Source: Arabidopsis thaliana (lineage: Eukaryota; Streptophyta; Magnoliopsida; Brassicales; Brassicaceae). From it: a stretch of 64,000 bases of DNA. The stretch spans positions 310,001 through 374,000 of the forward strand of contig NC_003076.8 in assembly GCF_000001735.4 (NCBI RefSeq), read 5' to 3'. The notes beneath the pieces were generated by a model. It made no database searches. It was not told the DNA's origin and worked only from the letters and a program-made list of their open reading frames with translations. Below, piece by piece: positions 62,776-64,000 of the stretch (its first letter is position 1; every line of letters begins with the position of its first letter). The position numbers and the translations under genes are program-made.

Positions 62776-63013
62776 TTAAAACACATATACAAGACTGCAA
62801 AGTAAAAAAGACCCTCTAGACTCACTTGCTCACTCGATAGTTTTCTTAGAGAGTATTTCTATACAATGCCATTCAAGCTGTGAAAGAAACCACTGATGCC
62901 TTGGAAGATGTTCATACTATGTCATTTGTTAATATGAATGAAATCGCCTTTTATATTCCGTTGCAAAAAACAATCTGATTTCATTCAAGAAGAAATAATT
63001 AATAATAATGAAT

Positions 63014-64000
63014 TCAAGAAACTGAAACCACACTTGCACACACAGAGCTCTCTTCAGCAACCACAAGCATCTCTTTAATCATCTCTTGACTAGGAGGAGA
63101 CTGTGAACGGTCAGCGGGTGAAGAAGTCATCAACGTCGATACGAAAGGGGAAACTTGTGTCACCTCTTCACTGCCCTCGTCTATGTACACAACGTCCTGC
63201 ATCGTAAGCTGGTGGTATTCAACTATCTCCCTCAAGAACCGGTTTTCCCTCGCATACACAGAATTTTCATGAGCCAACCGTGCTTTCTCTGCCAGTAGGC
63301 TCTCCAGCTGGAGTCGAATCTGATACAACAGCATCCACACCGAGTTGTTAGATGGAATGCAACACACAAATTAGAACATGAGCTCAGTCAAAAGATTTAC
63401 CAAATCTTCGTCTGCAGGGTTGCTTCCTTTCTCACGGTGGCTCTCTCTCAGATGTTTGTTCTCTTCCTCAAGCTGAGCACAACGCTCTTTCGCAAATGCA
63501 AGATCTGCTTTGACAGTTTTCAGCTCACGGAGGAGTAGTTTAGCTTTAGCAGCAGTGGCCATCGCCACCTGCAGCTCACAGAAGAAACTATATATCAACG
63601 AAGAGAGCTATCGTACAAAAATCACCAACCAACCAAGCCATCGAAAGACTGGACCTTACATCGCGAGATGCCTTGAGTTGAGTTTCATGTTCTATATGAT
63701 TTAACTGCATTGGCTGCTCTGGAGACTTCTTCCATGAGCTACTAACTCCATAAGATTGATTCTGATTCTCATCTTCACCACCAGTTCCTCTTCGTCTGGT
63801 TTGAAGTTTTCGTGTTTCCTGGATGATATCAGCTGTTTTGTTCTCAACGAGTGTTCGGCCATCCTAGAGAAACAAGGAAGCAATTCAACCAAAAGAATGA
63901 AAAAGCGGAACGATTTAGAGAGAAGGAAGGAGAAACAACACCTCAAAGGCTTTTTCAAAAGTGTCACCGATCTGATTAAGAGAAGATGTAAGCTTATCCA
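63014..64000 (-). CDS. Coiled-coil protein (5' part beyond window edge)
   Basis: Partial gene. Coding blocks 63942-64000 (running off the edge), 63660-63863, 63401-63568 and 63014-63319 are read right to left, with GT-AG introns and an unbroken frame. The visible product has about 245 residues. A polar, Lys/Arg-rich region is followed by a long coiled coil ([34 protein letters not shown] and a second block [15 protein letters not shown]... [12 protein letters not shown]). An acidic, Ser-rich C-terminus ends with VSVS. No enzymatic motif is seen. Position fits recalled At5g01970, described as heat-inducible transcription repressor; I do not treat that name as proof of function. Confidence 0.8.

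Overview
The window is plant nuclear DNA and reads as the top of chromosome 5 of Arabidopsis thaliana or an extremely close relative. The proteins agree, as far as I can recall them, with the consecutive loci At5g01810 to At5g01970 in the same order and orientation. Other signs are AT-rich intergenic DNA, short GT-AG introns, a tRNA-derived SINE and Helitron ends of Brassicaceae type. The assignment rests on recalled protein families and gene order, not on a database search.

Layout. 0.1-4.8 kb: two intronless, tail-to-tail SnRK3 kinases, CIPK15 (+) and CIPK14 (-). 4.8-10.9 kb: gene-poor AT-rich DNA holding one SINE. 11-15.4 kb: PUB16 (U-box/ARM E3 ligase) and OFP1 (OVATE repressor). 15.4-22.8 kb: the largest gene-free stretch, about 7.4 kb. 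22.8-30.3 kb, all on +: a Raf-like kinase, a C2H2/EAR zinc-finger protein, LTP10, an ATL-type RING-H2 ligase and a small basic single-membrane-pass protein. 31.7-34.7 kb: PXC2, an LRR receptor with a degenerate kinase. 34.7-48 kb: repeat-rich DNA around WRKY62, with a Helitron carrying three tandem 5' ends, another Helitron 3' end and a hAT-like element nested in a third Helitron-like sequence. 48-63 kb is dense: a coiled-coil protein, STN8, MAN6, a divergent eIF2-beta-like protein, an 18-exon LRR-VIII receptor kinase and a membrane RING protein. The first part of a coiled-coil protein runs off the right edge.

Themes. Six protein kinases lie in one 64 kb window: two CIPKs, one Raf-like, two LRR receptors and STN8. 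Three ubiquitin-ligase types (U-box, RING-H2, membrane RING) are also present. These are ordinary scattered plant genes and not an operon. Neighbours share promoters (the coiled-coil gene with STN8; the LRR kinase with the RNFT-like RING gene) or 3' regions (CIPK15/CIPK14, STN8/MAN6, RING/coiled-coil). Intron-exon models were built by hand from GT-AG sites and reading-frame continuity. Their total lengths were checked for a multiple of three.

I found no tRNA, rRNA, CRISPR array or autonomous transposase gene. The most unusual non-genic structures are the Helitron with triplicated 5' terminus, the SINE with intact 15-bp target-site duplication, a perfect 16-bp stem hairpin in a gene desert, two poly(A)-type micro-insertions between direct repeats, and a tandem 30-bp TGGGCY module in the STN8 promoter.
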